Positions 1-9,805 are shown, numbered from the stretch's first letter. The stretch: DNA of 64,000 nt from CAWFYI01 sp963820105 (GCA_963820105.1 CAWFYI010000001.1:310001-374000); one strand, 5' to 3'. The notes: generated by a model from the sequence alone, not told the origin. A program made the numbers and translations.

Positions 1-1
1 C

Positions 2-1915
2 CGCCAGGGCAAGCTTGATCCCGTGGTCGGGCGCGAGAACCAGATCCGCCGCATGGTCACCATACTGAACCGCCGCAACAAGAATAATCCCGTGCTGATC
101 GGCGAACCGGGCGTTGGCAAGACCGCCATTGTAGAGGGCCTGGCCCAGCGCATCGTCGCCGAAGACGTGCCCGATTCACTATTGGATAAGCGGATAATAA
201 TCCTGGACCTGGCCGGCATGATCGCCGGTACCAAGTACCGGGGCGAGTTCGAAGAGCGACTGAAGAAGGTCATGGCCGAACTCGAAAAGGACAACAAGAC
301 CATAGTCTTCATAGACGAGCTACACCTGATAGTCGGTGCCGGCGCCGCCGAAGGCGCCATGGACGCCGGCAACATCCTGAAGCCGGCCCTGGCCCGCGGC
401 AAGATCCAGCTGATTGGCGCTACTACCACCGTCGAATACACCAAACACATCGAAAAGGACGCCGCGTTGGAACGCCGCTTTCAGCCCATACAGGTGCCGG
501 AAACTACTCCCAGCGAAACGCTGGCCATACTTAAAGGGTTGCGCAAACATTACGAAAATTTCCACGGCGTCACCATGAGCGACGAAGTGCTTGATGACGC
601 CGTCACCTTGGCCAAGCGCTACATCAACGATCGCTACATGCCTGACAAGGCCATAGATCTGATTGACGAAACAGCCGCGCATCTGCGCATCGACAAAGGC
701 AGGACCAGTCCGGAGGTGCGGACCCTGCAGAAGGAACTGAAACTGGTCAATACGCAGATTGAAGAGGCCGTCGACGCCGAGGACTACGAGCGTGCCGCCC
801 GCGCTAAGACCCGGGCCTCGCAGATCAACAGCGAACTGACCAAAGTGCATGCAGCTGGCAAAAAGGCCAAGCGCCTGACCGTAACCAGCGAGAACCTGGC
901 CGACGTCGTGGCCCGCATGACGGGCGTACCGGTGAAAAAGGTGATCCGTTCTGAAGCCAAGTATCTGCTGACACTCGAGAAATCCTTAAGCAAATACATT
1001 ATAGGACAATCAGAGGCCGTCGAGGCTGTGTCCAAGGCCATCCGCCGCAACCGCAGCGGTATCAGTAGCGATAAGCGGCCCATCGGCTCATTCATTTTCC
1101 TGGGTCCTACGGGCGTAGGCAAGACCGAGTTGGCCCGGGTATTGGCCCGTGAATTCTTCGGCAGCGAGAACGCGCTGGTGAAGATAGACATGTCAGAGTT
1201 CGGCGAGCACCACAACGTGTCGCGCCTGGTCGGCGCGCCTGCCGGTTACGTCGGCTACGAAGAGGGAGGACAGCTTACTGACAAGATCCGACGCCAGCCG
1301 TACAGCATGGTGCTGTTCGACGAGATAGAGAAAGCCCACCCGGACGTATTCAACATGCTTCTGCAGATGCTCGAAGACGGCTATCTGACGGATGCCAAAG
1401 GCCGGAGGATCGACTTCACGAACACCATCGTCATCATGACCTCCAACATCGGCGCGGACAAGCTGCAGAAAGAAGTCAACCTGGGCTTTCACGCTACCAA
1501 ACCCGATGAGCTGAAAGACCTGGACAAACTGCACGAATCCAATAAGTCCAGAGTCCATGATGAGTTGAAGAAACTGCTCAGACCGGAACTGCTTAACCGG
1601 ATCGACAAGGCCATAGTCTTCCGAGCCCTTACCAAGCAGGACGTCTACAAGATTATCGACTTGCAGGTCAACGAGCTGAAACAGCGCCTGCAGCGCAAGG
1701 GTGTCAGCATACAGCTGAGCAGCGGTGCCAAACAGTATTTGCTGGATCATGGCTACGATTCCAAGAACGGCGTACGACCCTTGAGGCGCTTAGTTCAAGA
1801 TACCATCGAAGACCAACTGGCGCTCGACATCCTCGACGATAAGTACGAAAAAGGTGATATCATTCAGGTAGCTGCCAAAAAGGGCGCGCTTGATTATGTC
1901 ATCGCCAACGAATAA
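2..1915 (+). CDS. clpC: ClpC-type AAA+ unfoldase, 5' end outside window
   Basis: ATP-dependent unfoldase that feeds substrates to ClpP in the cytosol. The reading frame is open from base 2, so the N-terminal part lies upstream and the first visible Met is internal. Two AAA+ modules are visible: a first Walker A (GEPGVGKT) with Walker B VFIDELH, and a second Walker A (GPTGVGKT) followed by LFDEIEKAHPDV. Between them is a short UVR-like coiled segment (EDYERAARAKTRA), which favours ClpC over ClpB, whose middle domain is longer. The next gene overlaps its 3' end, suggesting co-transcription. The partner clpP is about 17 kb downstream in this window. The family is certain; ClpC versus ClpB is very likely. 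Confidence 0.93.
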   Translation, partial: RQGKLDPVVGRENQIRRMVTILNRRNKNNPVLIGEPGVGKTAIVEGLAQRIVAEDVPDSLLDKRIIILDLAGMIAGTKYRGEFEERLKKVMAELEKDNKTIVFIDELHLIVGAGAAEGAMDAGNILKPALARGKIQLIGATTTVEYTKHIEKDAALERRFQPIQVPETTPSETLAILKGLRKHYENFHGVTMSDEVLDDAVTLAKRYINDRYMPDKAIDLIDETAAHLRIDKGRTSPEVRTLQKELKLVNTQIEEAVDAEDYERAARAKTRASQINSELTKVHAAGKKAKRLTVTSENLADVVARMTGVPVKKVIRSEAKYLLTLEKSLSKYIIGQSEAVEAVSKAIRRNRSGISSDKRPIGSFIFLGPTGVGKTELARVLAREFFGSENALVKIDMSEFGEHHNVSRLVGAPAGYVGYEEGGQLTDKIRRQPYSMVLFDEIEKAHPDVFNMLLQMLEDGYLTDAKGRRIDFTNTIVIMTSNIGADKLQKEVNLGFHATKPDELKDLDKLHESNKSRVHDELKKLLRPELLNRIDKAIVFRALTKQDVYKIIDLQVNELKQRLQRKGVSIQLSSGAKQYLLDHGYDSKNGVRPLRRLVQDTIEDQLALDILDDKYEKGDIIQVAAKKGALDYVIANE

Positions 1916-2918
1916 TACATATCTGCCCGGACCGCCTGAGCCCCGGCATCGCCGTCTGACGGGGACCGTGCTGTTGTTGGCTCTGATTGCTGCCTTAGGT
2001 GTGGCCGCTGCTGACCATCAGAACATAGCCGACTGGTGGGAGCTGCACCAGTACGAACCGCCGTCAGCCGTTTCCGGGCTTGTAGCCCAGGATACGATGA
2101 CGGATTACGGCAAAAAAATCTTTTACATAAACCAGCCTAAGATTGAGGATAAGACCAGCTTCGCCTCTTCATGCCCCAATAACGGAGGCGAGCAGACCAT
2201 AGTGCTGGGTTGTTATCATGCGGGCGAGTCGGGCATCTTCCTGCTGAGCGTGAATGATCCGCGTTTGGACGGCGTCGAGCAGGTGACCGCGGCCCACGAA
2301 ATGCTGCACGGTGCCTATGAACGCCTGAGCGTTTCGGATCGCAAACGCGTTGATGCCATGCTGCTTGATTACTACCGCAATAATCTGCACGATCAACGCA
2401 TCCTGAAGACAATCGCGGCCTACAAGAAAAGCGAACCCAATGACGTGGTGAACGAGATGCATTCGGTGTTCGGCACGGAAATCGTCCAGCTCCCTGGCGG
2501 CTTGGAACAATACTACAAGCAGTACTTCAAGGATCGCCGGCAGGTCGCGGCCTATGCCGCACAGTACCAAGCGGAATTTACTTCCCGTGAAGCCGCGCTT
2601 GCCCGCTACGATGCTCAGCTTGGCGCCCTTAAGGCGCAGATAAGCCGGGACGAAAACGACCTGCAGACCAAGCAGAACGAGATAGATACCCTAAGGAGCC
2701 AACTTATAGCCAAGAAGAATAACGGCGACACAAGCGGCTATAACGCAGGGGTAACCGGATATAACAGCCTGGTGGATTCCTACAATGCCGAGGTGCGAAC
2801 GGTGAAGAGCCTGGTGGATCAATATAATCAACTGGTATCAGTCAGGAATGCTGTAGCGCTAGAAGAGAACCAGCTTGTGAAGGACCTGAGTACCGACGTC
2901 ACGCCTATCGGGCGCTAG
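1896..2918 (+). CDS. membrane-anchored protein with HEMLH motif and coiled-coil tail
   Basis: I do not recognise a named family. The protein (340 aa) has one N-terminal hydrophobic segment (about residues 21-41, VLLLALIAALGVAAA), so it is probably anchored with the rest outside the membrane. Residues around 130 read AAHEMLHGAYERL, an HExxH motif typical of zinc metallopeptidases. The C-terminal third is a predicted coiled coil rich in Gln, Asn and Glu. I chose the ATG at 1896; a TTG at 1890 is also in frame. It overlaps the clpC stop by 20 nt, so the two are probably translated from one message. A protease role is inference from one motif; no third zinc ligand was identified. Confidence 0.75.
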   Translation: MSSPTNNTYLPGPPEPRHRRLTGTVLLLALIAALGVAAADHQNIADWWELHQYEPPSAVSGLVAQDTMTDYGKKIFYINQPKIEDKTSFASSCPNNGGEQTIVLGCYHAGESGIFLLSVNDPRLDGVEQVTAAHEMLHGAYERLSVSDRKRVDAMLLDYYRNNLHDQRILKTIAAYKKSEPNDVVNEMHSVFGTEIVQLPGGLEQYYKQYFKDRRQVAAYAAQYQAEFTSREAALARYDAQLGALKAQISRDENDLQTKQNEIDTLRSQLIAKKNNGDTSGYNAGVTGYNSLVDSYNAEVRTVKSLVDQYNQLVSVRNAVALEENQLVKDLSTDVTPIGR

Positions 2919-2984
2919 GTTGAGACGCCGCAGATTATCAGATGGTACACTGGTTGTACTGAAAGTTCACGCTAAGGAGGGTAT

Positions 2985-4343
2985 TTGGCCAAGAAAACGA
3001 CCCGTTACGTATGCAGCAGTTGCGGCGCCATTGCCGGCAGCTATAGCGGTCGTTGCGTGCAGTGCGGCGAATGGAACACCTTGGAGGAACAGCTGGCTCC
3101 GGGCGCTGCGGCCGGCAGCGTAGCTGCCGGCCGGGCGCTGAAGGCCCGTCCGGTCGCCAAATCGGCAGCGAAAGACAGCCCGCGTTTGAAAAGCGGCATA
3201 TCAGAAATCGACGACGTCTTCGGCGGCGGCATCGTGCCAGGCAGCATCAATCTGATAGCCGGCCAGCCCGGCATCGGCAAGAGTACCTTGCTCTTGCAAC
3301 TTGCCTATTCCGTGGCTGCCAAGGCGCCCGTGCTGTATGTAAGCGGCGAGGAGTCGGTCCATCAGGTGGCTTTGCGCGCTGAAAGATTAGGGACGATGCG
3401 CCCGGAGCTGCAGCTTGCGGCAAGCGTTTCAACCGACGACGTAGCCGCGACCATTGCCGCGGGCGAATACAAGCTGGTCATAGTAGATTCTATACAGTCC
3501 ATGGCCTGTAGCGCCATAGCTTCCGCTGCCGGCACCATATCGCAGATTACAAACAGCACCCAGCTGATCACGGCGGCCGCCAAGCGTAGTGATACCGCTG
3601 TCGTAATGGTGGGGCATGTGACCAAAGAGGGATCCATTGCCGGCCCGAAGGTTTTAGAGCATGTCGTGGACGTGGTATTGGAACTGGAGGGCGACCGTTA
3701 CGGCGGCTTCAAGCTTCTGAGGGCTGTCAAGAACCGCTTCGGTTCTACCGGCGAAGCCGGCATCTTCGAAATGATGGATCAGGGACTCAAGCCGGTAGAG
3801 AATCCTTCCGCGGCGCTGCTTGCCGAAAGGCAGGCCAGCGACGGTTCGGTAGTGCTGGCTACCATGGAAGGCACCCGCCCGCTTCTGGTGGAAGTCCAGG
3901 CGCTCGTCAACCGCACAGCCTTTGGATACCCCAAACGCGCGGCCAGCGGCTTTGATCTGAACCGTCTGAATCTGCTGGTGGCTATGCTGGAGCGCCGCAC
4001 CAAGCTGAAACTTTCCGAACAGGATATCTACATCAACATCGTCGGCGGCATCCGTATAACGGAGCCGGCGGCGGACCTCGCCGTCTGCCTGGCAGTAGGT
4101 TCTGCCGCCAAAGGCCTACAGCTGAAGAAGAACGCGGTCGTATTCGGCGAAGTGGGCCTGTCCGGCGAGGTCCGCCACGTACCGTTCGCTGACAAGCGCC
4201 TTAGGGAAGCCAATAAACTTGGTTTCGACGGCGCGATTGGCCCCTCCAGGACCGGCAGCACTGGCAAGTCCGTTAAACCGGCCGGCCTTCATGCCGTCAG
4301 AGACGTACGCAGCGCTTTGAACGAATTTCTCGGAAAGGACTAA
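2985..4343 (+). CDS. radA: DNA repair protein RadA
   Basis: RadA (Sms) is a DnaB-like helicase that promotes branch migration in homologous recombination. The 452-aa protein shows all expected parts: an N-terminal four-cysteine zinc finger (CSSCGAIAG, then CVQCGEW), a RecA-type Walker A (GQPGIGKST, about residue 90), the RadA signature KNRFGSTGE (about 255), and a C-terminal Lon-like domain. The start is TTG at 2985, supported by a Shine-Dalgarno AAGGAGGG about 6 nt upstream. Length is normal for the family. It converges with the penicillin-binding protein gene downstream, with only 24 nt between the stops and no clear terminator. Confidence 0.96.
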   Translation: MAKKTTRYVCSSCGAIAGSYSGRCVQCGEWNTLEEQLAPGAAAGSVAAGRALKARPVAKSAAKDSPRLKSGISEIDDVFGGGIVPGSINLIAGQPGIGKSTLLLQLAYSVAAKAPVLYVSGEESVHQVALRAERLGTMRPELQLAASVSTDDVAATIAAGEYKLVIVDSIQSMACSAIASAAGTISQITNSTQLITAAAKRSDTAVVMVGHVTKEGSIAGPKVLEHVVDVVLELEGDRYGGFKLLRAVKNRFGSTGEAGIFEMMDQGLKPVENPSAALLAERQASDGSVVLATMEGTRPLLVEVQALVNRTAFGYPKRAASGFDLNRLNLLVAMLERRTKLKLSEQDIYINIVGGIRITEPAADLAVCLAVGSAAKGLQLKKNAVVFGEVGLSGEVRHVPFADKRLREANKLGFDGAIGPSRTGSTGKSVKPAGLHAVRDVRSALNEFLGKD

Positions 4344-4367
4344 GGAGAAGGGCTAAGACTAAAAGGC

Positions 4368-7300
4368 TTAAGGACCGCTGACAGTAACCTGGCGCGTGTT
4401 GGAAATCGGTCCTGAGGTACCTTGCACGTATATGCTGTAGCTGCCCCCGGGTAGCGTCACGACGCAGGTATGGCCATGGATGTTACTACAGCCCGGATAG
4501 GCTCCGCCGTTGAATACTCCCGTGTAGTCACCTACGCCGCCTTTCCAGCTGAGCGTTACTTGGCTTCCTGACGCTGTGGCGCTTTCCAGCCGCAGCGGAC
4601 TGGTAAAATTTAGCGGGTTACTGTCGCTCCCCGTGTACAACACGCTGTCAGTGACCGTCGCCGTCAACGTACCGCTGCCGCTGGATGAAGGCGAGTAATT
4701 GAACGAAACCGTGCTTGGCGAAGAGTCTATGTATGCCGTATGTATAGTCTGTCCGTTCAGCGTGAAGTCAAGATGCCCCGGGAAGTCCGGATAGCGCGAA
4801 TCTTTGAACGAGTGCGTTCCTTGTGTAACCGTAGCCGTGATCGTACAGACGCTGTTGCACGTGCCCGGCGACGTCAGGGTGACTGTGGGCGGGCTGTCGT
4901 TGCAGTTGTGGACGTCGTCCTTGGCCTCGCTGCCGCTGCTGGTGCCGCTATGGCTACTGCCGACGGACGGGCTGCCGCCGTTGAAGATGTCGACGTTCCA
5001 TGAGGAGACGTTGGCATTATATGCGTATTCCTTGGCGGCGGATGGGGTACAGCTGGTCGCCAGCTTGTTAGAAACCTTGTCTAGTGTCTGCGACGTGTTC
5101 TTGTGGCTGGTGCCGCCCACATACCATGAGGGGAAGAGGTCTTTTGATGGGCTCGGTTCTACGTCGCCGTAATGGATGTGCCGGCGCACTACGAAAGCAG
5201 GCTCGGTTTTGATATTGGTCGGTGCCGTCCAGTTGACCGGCTTTGTGTGCAGCTGGTCGAGCGCGTATTCCATCCAGGCCCGGGTCATCGGTTCCGTCAG
5301 GCTTTCCATGGTGGTGTTCAGGTTGACGTTTCGGGTATGGTTGCCCACCCAGCTGACCATCGCGTAACGCGTGGACCAGCTGGTCATCAGACCGTCGTAG
5401 CCGTCGTTGGTGGTTCCGGTTTTGACGCCTAGCTTCCAGCCGTCATAATGCTGGAACTTATAGCCGCCGTAGCGCAGCGGCGTGCAGGTGTACGAGGTGC
5501 AGCTGCCGGGCAGATAGCTGGCGTTAGGATCCGAGAGCATGTCGTTTACTATATAGGCGGCGTCGGACTTTATGACTTGCTTGCCTTTGGGTTGCTTCCA
5601 TTGGTAGACCGTCTTGTCGGAGGCATCGGTAATTTTCAGAATGTAAGTGCGGGGTATGGCCTTGCCCATGCGTCCTAGCGTGGCAAGCCCGTTGACGTGG
5701 TCGTCAAGATGCAGGAAGGCTCCGTCGCCGATGGCAGAAGCGCCGTAGCACTGGGTAGTCTTGGTCAGCTTTTCATCGCCGTAGCAGTTATAGGGGCTGA
5801 GGTGCTTTGACTGATCGTATTTGTTGTCCATCATGGCCGCCGCCGTGCTTATGACTTTGTTGACCGATTTGGTGCGGCCCTTGCTCTTGTCGTTGGGCAC
5901 GGACTCCAGCATGGCCTTCACCGCGGGTACGTTGCGCGAGCCGCCCAAGGCATAGCGCAGTGTCAGAGGACCCGGATACTGGAAGTCATAGTCTTCCAGG
6001 CAGTTGCCTTGGCCGCGGGGCGGAGGTAGGGTCTTGTTCGTACAAGGGTAGCCGGGGATGGGCTGTTGTATGTCGTATAGTACCGATCCGGCGCCGACGT
6101 TGTTATTATTGTTGATTAACGTGGTGTAGTCGTAAGGCTTGAAACTGGAACCCGGCGGTATGAGGATTCCCGCGGCGTAGTTGTTCTGTCCATGGTCCGG
6201 ATTAGTGAAATCCGTGCCGCCCACGAGCGAGACGATCTGTCCCGTTTGGACGTCCTCGCCCACCATGGCTTCCTCGTCGGCGCCGTATCTGGAAGCTTTG
6301 TAGAGGTTGTCGGCCGCCAGCTGTTCGGCCTTGTGCTGCAAATCCAGATTCAACGTGGTTATTACCTTCCAGCCGCCGCGCTGTACGGTGGTAGCTCCGT
6401 ATGTCTGCTCCAGCTCCTGCTTGGCCGCCAGTACGAAATACGGCGCCTTTATATCCTTGTATTTCGGTGACTGCTGGTGAATCATCGCAAGTACGTCGAC
6501 ATTCTTGGCGTCGTCCGCCTGCTGTTTGGTTATGTATCCCTGCTTAACCATCAGGTCAAGAATGTAATGCTGTCTATTCAATAAGGCCGTCGGGCTGAAG
6601 GTGTTAGCCGTGGCTTCAGGGTTGTACTTGGAGCCGGCATACGGCGAATAATAACTCGGCGATTGAGGGATGGCCGCCAACATTGTCGATTGCGCCAGCG
6701 TCAGATCTTTTGCGTTGCTCTGGAAGTAATCCCTGGCCGCGGCTTCCACGCCGTATTCCTGGCCTCCGTAAGGCGCTATGTTCAGATAGCCGTTCAGTAT
6801 ATCTTCCTTGGTGTACTCGCGTTCGAGTTCGACGGCCAGTATAAGCTCTTTGACCTTGCGGGTCACCGTACGGTTCTGTGTCCAGTTTTCATTAAGTTTG
6901 ACCAGCTGCTGCGTAATGGTGGAGCCTCCTTGAACGGAGCCGGTGGTGCCGGTAAAGTCATGCCAGGCGGCGCGCATGATACCGCGGACGTCGAAAGCGC
7001 CGTGCTTGAAGAAGTCCTTGTCCTCGGTAGCTACCGTAGCCTGTTTGACATACTTAGAAATATCCTGGTCTTTCACGGGGATGCGCTTGACGGAATTGTA
7101 GTCGTTGAACAGCACGGTCTGGCCCGAACGGTCGTAGTAGGTAATGTTGCCGCCCAGGCTATCCCCGGACAGGTCCTTGATCTTCGGCAGATCCTTGCGG
7201 AAATATGCGAACAGGCCGATGGTCAGGAAGAAGCCTACTACTATGGAAACACCGATGACCTTTAGAGCCATTATGCCGCCCTGGCGGCTGAACCAGTACT

Positions 7301-7508
7301 GGGCGACACGCTTGGGCTGCATGCGGTACATGATGCGCTTGAAGCGGTCCTTGGGGAGGGTGCTCAGATAGGCGGCTTTTTCGGCGCGACGCGACGCGCG
7401 GCGGGCTTTTACCCGGTCGCTCAAAGAGTGATTAATCTTTATTGACTTGCCGCTTTTAGTGGTATAGGTATTTTTGAACCGATTGCGGCCGGTGCTTCTT
7501 CGTTTCAT
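4368..7508 (-). CDS. bifunctional penicillin-binding protein (class A) with C-terminal Ig-like extension
   Basis: Polymerises glycan strands and cross-links peptides in peptidoglycan at the outer face of the membrane. The 1046-aa protein has a basic cytoplasmic N-terminus, one membrane segment (about residues 80-103, ending FFLTIGLFAYF), a GT51 glycosyltransferase domain (ATEDKDFFKHGAFDVRG, then GGSTITQQLVK) and a transpeptidase domain with SxxK in GSSFKPYDYT, SRN in GGSRNVPAV and KTG in GVKTGTTND. After the enzyme there are about 200 residues rich in Ser, Thr and Gly that look like Ig/PKD-type beta domains, longer than in PBP1A of model bacteria. The leader is about 40 nt with a G-rich ribosome site, and an extended -10 lies upstream. 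Confidence 0.95.
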   Translation of the reverse strand: MKRRSTGRNRFKNTYTTKSGKSIKINHSLSDRVKARRASRRAEKAAYLSTLPKDRFKRIMYRMQPKRVAQYWFSRQGGIMALKVIGVSIVVGFFLTIGLFAYFRKDLPKIKDLSGDSLGGNITYYDRSGQTVLFNDYNSVKRIPVKDQDISKYVKQATVATEDKDFFKHGAFDVRGIMRAAWHDFTGTTGSVQGGSTITQQLVKLNENWTQNRTVTRKVKELILAVELEREYTKEDILNGYLNIAPYGGQEYGVEAAARDYFQSNAKDLTLAQSTMLAAIPQSPSYYSPYAGSKYNPEATANTFSPTALLNRQHYILDLMVKQGYITKQQADDAKNVDVLAMIHQQSPKYKDIKAPYFVLAAKQELEQTYGATTVQRGGWKVITTLNLDLQHKAEQLAADNLYKASRYGADEEAMVGEDVQTGQIVSLVGGTDFTNPDHGQNNYAAGILIPPGSSFKPYDYTTLINNNNNVGAGSVLYDIQQPIPGYPCTNKTLPPPRGQGNCLEDYDFQYPGPLTLRYALGGSRNVPAVKAMLESVPNDKSKGRTKSVNKVISTAAAMMDNKYDQSKHLSPYNCYGDEKLTKTTQCYGASAIGDGAFLHLDDHVNGLATLGRMGKAIPRTYILKITDASDKTVYQWKQPKGKQVIKSDAAYIVNDMLSDPNASYLPGSCTSYTCTPLRYGGYKFQHYDGWKLGVKTGTTNDGYDGLMTSWSTRYAMVSWVGNHTRNVNLNTTMESLTEPMTRAWMEYALDQLHTKPVNWTAPTNIKTEPAFVVRRHIHYGDVEPSPSKDLFPSWYVGGTSHKNTSQTLDKVSNKLATSCTPSAAKEYAYNANVSSWNVDIFNGGSPSVGSSHSGTSSGSEAKDDVHNCNDSPPTVTLTSPGTCNSVCTITATVTQGTHSFKDSRYPDFPGHLDFTLNGQTIHTAYIDSSPSTVSFNYSPSSSGSGTLTATVTDSVLYTGSDSNPLNFTSPLRLESATASGSQVTLSWKGGVGDYTGVFNGGAYPGCSNIHGHTCVVTLPGGSYSIYVQGTSGPISNTRQVTVSGP

Positions 7509-7551
7509 AAGTGTTTACGGGATCCCCCTAATCTCAAAAAACCTAGTGGCT

Positions 7552-7557
7552 ATTATA
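7552..7557 (-). promoter_or_regulatory. extended -10 box of the penicillin-binding protein gene
   Basis: The minus strand reads TGATATAAT here, an extended -10 (TGnTATAAT). No good -35 is seen, as expected for extended -10 promoters. It predicts a leader of about 40 nt before the ATG at 7508. Confidence 0.6.
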
Positions 7558-7639
7558 TCAAAAAGCCTAGAATAAAAAGCCTATGTTTTGCTGAAGACTT
7601 TCTGAAGGCCTTATTCAAGCGCCTTCCTTCGCTATAAGT

Positions 7640-7645
7640 TATACT
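7640..7645 (+). promoter_or_regulatory. -10 box of tyrS, leaderless arrangement
   Basis: TATACT ends 6 nt before the tyrS ATG, so transcription should start at or next to the start codon. No Shine-Dalgarno sequence is present between them. Confidence 0.6.
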
Positions 7646-7651
7646 AATGTC

Positions 7652-8899
7652 ATGAAACTTTCTGAAGAACTGATTTGGCGCGGCTTCAATTATCAGACCA
7701 CTTACAAGGACCTGTCTGTGTTAGACGGAAAACCCATCACGTTTTACTGGGGAGTAGATCCCAGCAGCGCTTCAATGACCATAGGAAACTTGGCCGCCGC
7801 CATGATGGTCAGGACTTTCATGAAACACGGGCATAGGGCCGTACTGTTGGTGGGCGGCGCCACGGGCTTGATTGGTGATCCGGACGGCAAGAACGAGGAG
7901 CGCGGCCTGGCGGACCCAAAAGAAATAGCTGCCAACGCCAAGACCATAACAGCCCAGTATAAGCAGATTTTCGGAGGACAGAAGTTCGACGTTGTCGATA
8001 ATAGCGACTGGTTCAACGGCATGAACTATATAGACTTTCTGCGCAAGGTCGGCAAACACGTACCTCTGCGCCAGATGCTGGCTCGCGACTTCGTCCAGGC
8101 GCGCCTTGGCGAACACGGCAGCGGCATCAGCTACGCCGAATTCAGCTACGTGCTGATCCAGGCCTACGATTTCCTGAGACTGCACGAGGACGGCGGGGTT
8201 ACGCTGCAGGTATGCGGCTCAGACCAGTGGGGCAATGCCGTGGCCGGTGTCGATCTGATCCGGCGCAGTAGCGGGGGCGAGGCCCATGTATTTTCCGCAC
8301 CCTTGCTTGTCAACAAATCCACAGGCCGCAAATTCGGTAAGACAGAGGAAGGGGCGGTCTGGCTTGACCCCGCAAAGACCACGCCCACGCAGTTCTATCA
8401 GTTCTGGGTCAACGTGGATGACGCCAGCGCGGAAGAGTATCTAAAAATCTTCACTGAACTGAGCCCGGAAGAAATCGGATCAATCATGAAAGAACAGAAG
8501 GAAGATCCTCAGCGAAGAATTGCTCAGACACGCCTGGCCCGGGAAGTCACCGCCTTGGTGCATGGAGAAAGTGAAATGACACATGCCGGGAGCGTGACTG
8601 ATTATTTGACCGGCAAAAGCGATATAGGGCAGGTCTCTAACGAGTTGGCAGAAATTCGCCAAGAAATCCCGGCCGTCAACGCTAAAGAGGACGGCTCTAT
8701 CATCGAAGCGCTTGCCAAGTCCGACCTGGCGAGCTCCAATTCCGATGCGCGGCGCTTGCTGGCCTCCGGAGCCGTATACATAAACGGCAAAAAAACTGAC
8801 CGTGAAAATTTCGAACCGGAAGATTTTCGGAACGGCCGGCTGCTACTTCGCCGGGGCAAAGCTTTCAAGGATTCGGCGCTGGTAGAACTTGGCCAGTAG
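7652..8899 (+). CDS. tyrS: tyrosyl-tRNA synthetase
   Basis: Charges tRNA-Tyr. The 415-aa protein is a class I synthetase: the HIGH motif appears as TIGN in DPSSASMTIGNLA, and the KMSKS loop is the TyrRS form KFGKT (GRKFGKTEEGAVW, about residue 230). Residues around 180-195 (QVCGSDQWGNAVAG) match the tyrosine-binding region of bacterial TyrS. A C-terminal S4-like RNA-binding domain (LLASGAVYINGKKT) is present. The Thr in place of the first His of HIGH is the only oddity. The ATG at 7652 is the first in frame and directly follows a -10 box. Confidence 0.96.
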   Translation: MKLSEELIWRGFNYQTTYKDLSVLDGKPITFYWGVDPSSASMTIGNLAAAMMVRTFMKHGHRAVLLVGGATGLIGDPDGKNEERGLADPKEIAANAKTITAQYKQIFGGQKFDVVDNSDWFNGMNYIDFLRKVGKHVPLRQMLARDFVQARLGEHGSGISYAEFSYVLIQAYDFLRLHEDGGVTLQVCGSDQWGNAVAGVDLIRRSSGGEAHVFSAPLLVNKSTGRKFGKTEEGAVWLDPAKTTPTQFYQFWVNVDDASAEEYLKIFTELSPEEIGSIMKEQKEDPQRRIAQTRLAREVTALVHGESEMTHAGSVTDYLTGKSDIGQVSNELAEIRQEIPAVNAKEDGSIIEALAKSDLASSNSDARRLLASGAVYINGKKTDRENFEPEDFRNGRLLLRRGKAFKDSALVELGQ

Positions 8900-8916
8900 G
8901 CGTAACCTGTTATAAT
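8889..8916 (+). promoter_or_regulatory. promoter of the methyltransferase gene
   Basis: TTGGCC at 8889 and TATAAT at 8911 are separated by 16 nt. The promoter overlaps the end of tyrS and gives a leader of roughly 28 nt. Confidence 0.5.
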
Positions 8917-8950
8917 TTATATACTTTTGAACAATTAAAAGGGATTGACA

Positions 8951-9775
8951 ATGCCTAAGACCACCGCCAAGGCCAAATCGAAGACTGCGCATAAGCGGAC
9001 CTTAGTAAAAAGGACTCGTAAGAAAGCCGACCAATATAACGATAGCAAGCACAATTATCTGCAGTATTGGGAGGGCCGGCAGTACGAGCATCTGGCGGAA
9101 GAGATAGCCATTACCAAGCTGCTCGGCGGGAAGAGCTTCAAGACCGCGGTCGACGTGGGGGGCGGTTACGGCCGTTTGTGCATCCTGCTTGAGAACTACG
9201 CGGAACACGTGGTCCTGGCGGAGCCCAGCAGGCAGCAGCTCGACATCGCGGCGGATTTTCTGAAGGGACACCCGGAGATAGACCGAAAGCTTATGCAGGC
9301 CGATGACCTTAAGTTCAAGGACGGCAGCGTCGATCTGCTGACGCTTATCAGGGTCATGCACCACTTGCCGGATCCCAGTACTGAATTCAAAGAGATAGCC
9401 CGGGTTCTCAGCCCGGAAGGCTACGCGATTGTCGAGGTGGCCAACTACGCGCATTTCCGTAACCGCGTGCGGCACGCGGTGCGCCGCGAACGCATGCCTG
9501 TCAAGCCAGTCGACATCCGCACCAAGGCAAACAGGCGCAAGGAAGAGATCGCGTTCGTGAACCATAATCCTGACACTGTGGTACGTCAGCTTGAGCACGC
9601 CGGCCTGAGAGTAGAGGCCGTGCTGTCGGTGTCGAACCTGCGCAGTGTCCGCCTGAAGCGGATCATGCCTCGCGAGCTGATGCTGGCGGCAGAACGCATG
9701 TTGCAGCGGCCGCTGGCACCGATTTACTTCGGCCCCAGCATCTTCTTTCTGGTCCGCAAGAGCCGTTCCGCATAA
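8951..9775 (+). CDS. class I SAM-dependent methyltransferase
   Basis: The protein (274 aa) has a Rossmann-type SAM fold: motif I AVDVGGGYGRLC (about residue 65), an acidic end to beta-2 (VVLAEPS), then LKFKDGSVDLLTLIRVMHHL with the usual post-motif layout of the UbiE/Methyltransf_11 group. The N-terminal 25 residues are very Lys- and Arg-rich, which may help bind RNA, DNA or membrane. The substrate cannot be deduced. The ATG at 8951 was preferred over an in-frame TTG at 8945; AGGGA just upstream may serve as ribosome site. It stands alone between tyrS and recG. Confidence 0.88.
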   Translation: MPKTTAKAKSKTAHKRTLVKRTRKKADQYNDSKHNYLQYWEGRQYEHLAEEIAITKLLGGKSFKTAVDVGGGYGRLCILLENYAEHVVLAEPSRQQLDIAADFLKGHPEIDRKLMQADDLKFKDGSVDLLTLIRVMHHLPDPSTEFKEIARVLSPEGYAIVEVANYAHFRNRVRHAVRRERMPVKPVDIRTKANRRKEEIAFVNHNPDTVVRQLEHAGLRVEAVLSVSNLRSVRLKRIMPRELMLAAERMLQRPLAPIYFGPSIFFLVRKSRSA

Positions 9776-9793
9776 AGTCCGCGGCGCTTCTCG

Positions 9794-9799
9794 TATACT
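9794..9799 (+). promoter_or_regulatory. -10 box of recG, leaderless arrangement
   Basis: TATACT ends 6 nt before the recG ATG at 9806; no ribosome-binding site fits in the gap. Confidence 0.55.
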
Positions 9800-9805
9800 G
9801 TCAGT

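Noticed and set aside
320..1750. Several long open frames opposite clpC (also opposite rpoB, rpoC, tuf and the aro/trp genes)
   Set aside because: They are antisense shadows caused by the codon bias of the GC-rich genes and lack start signals or family features.
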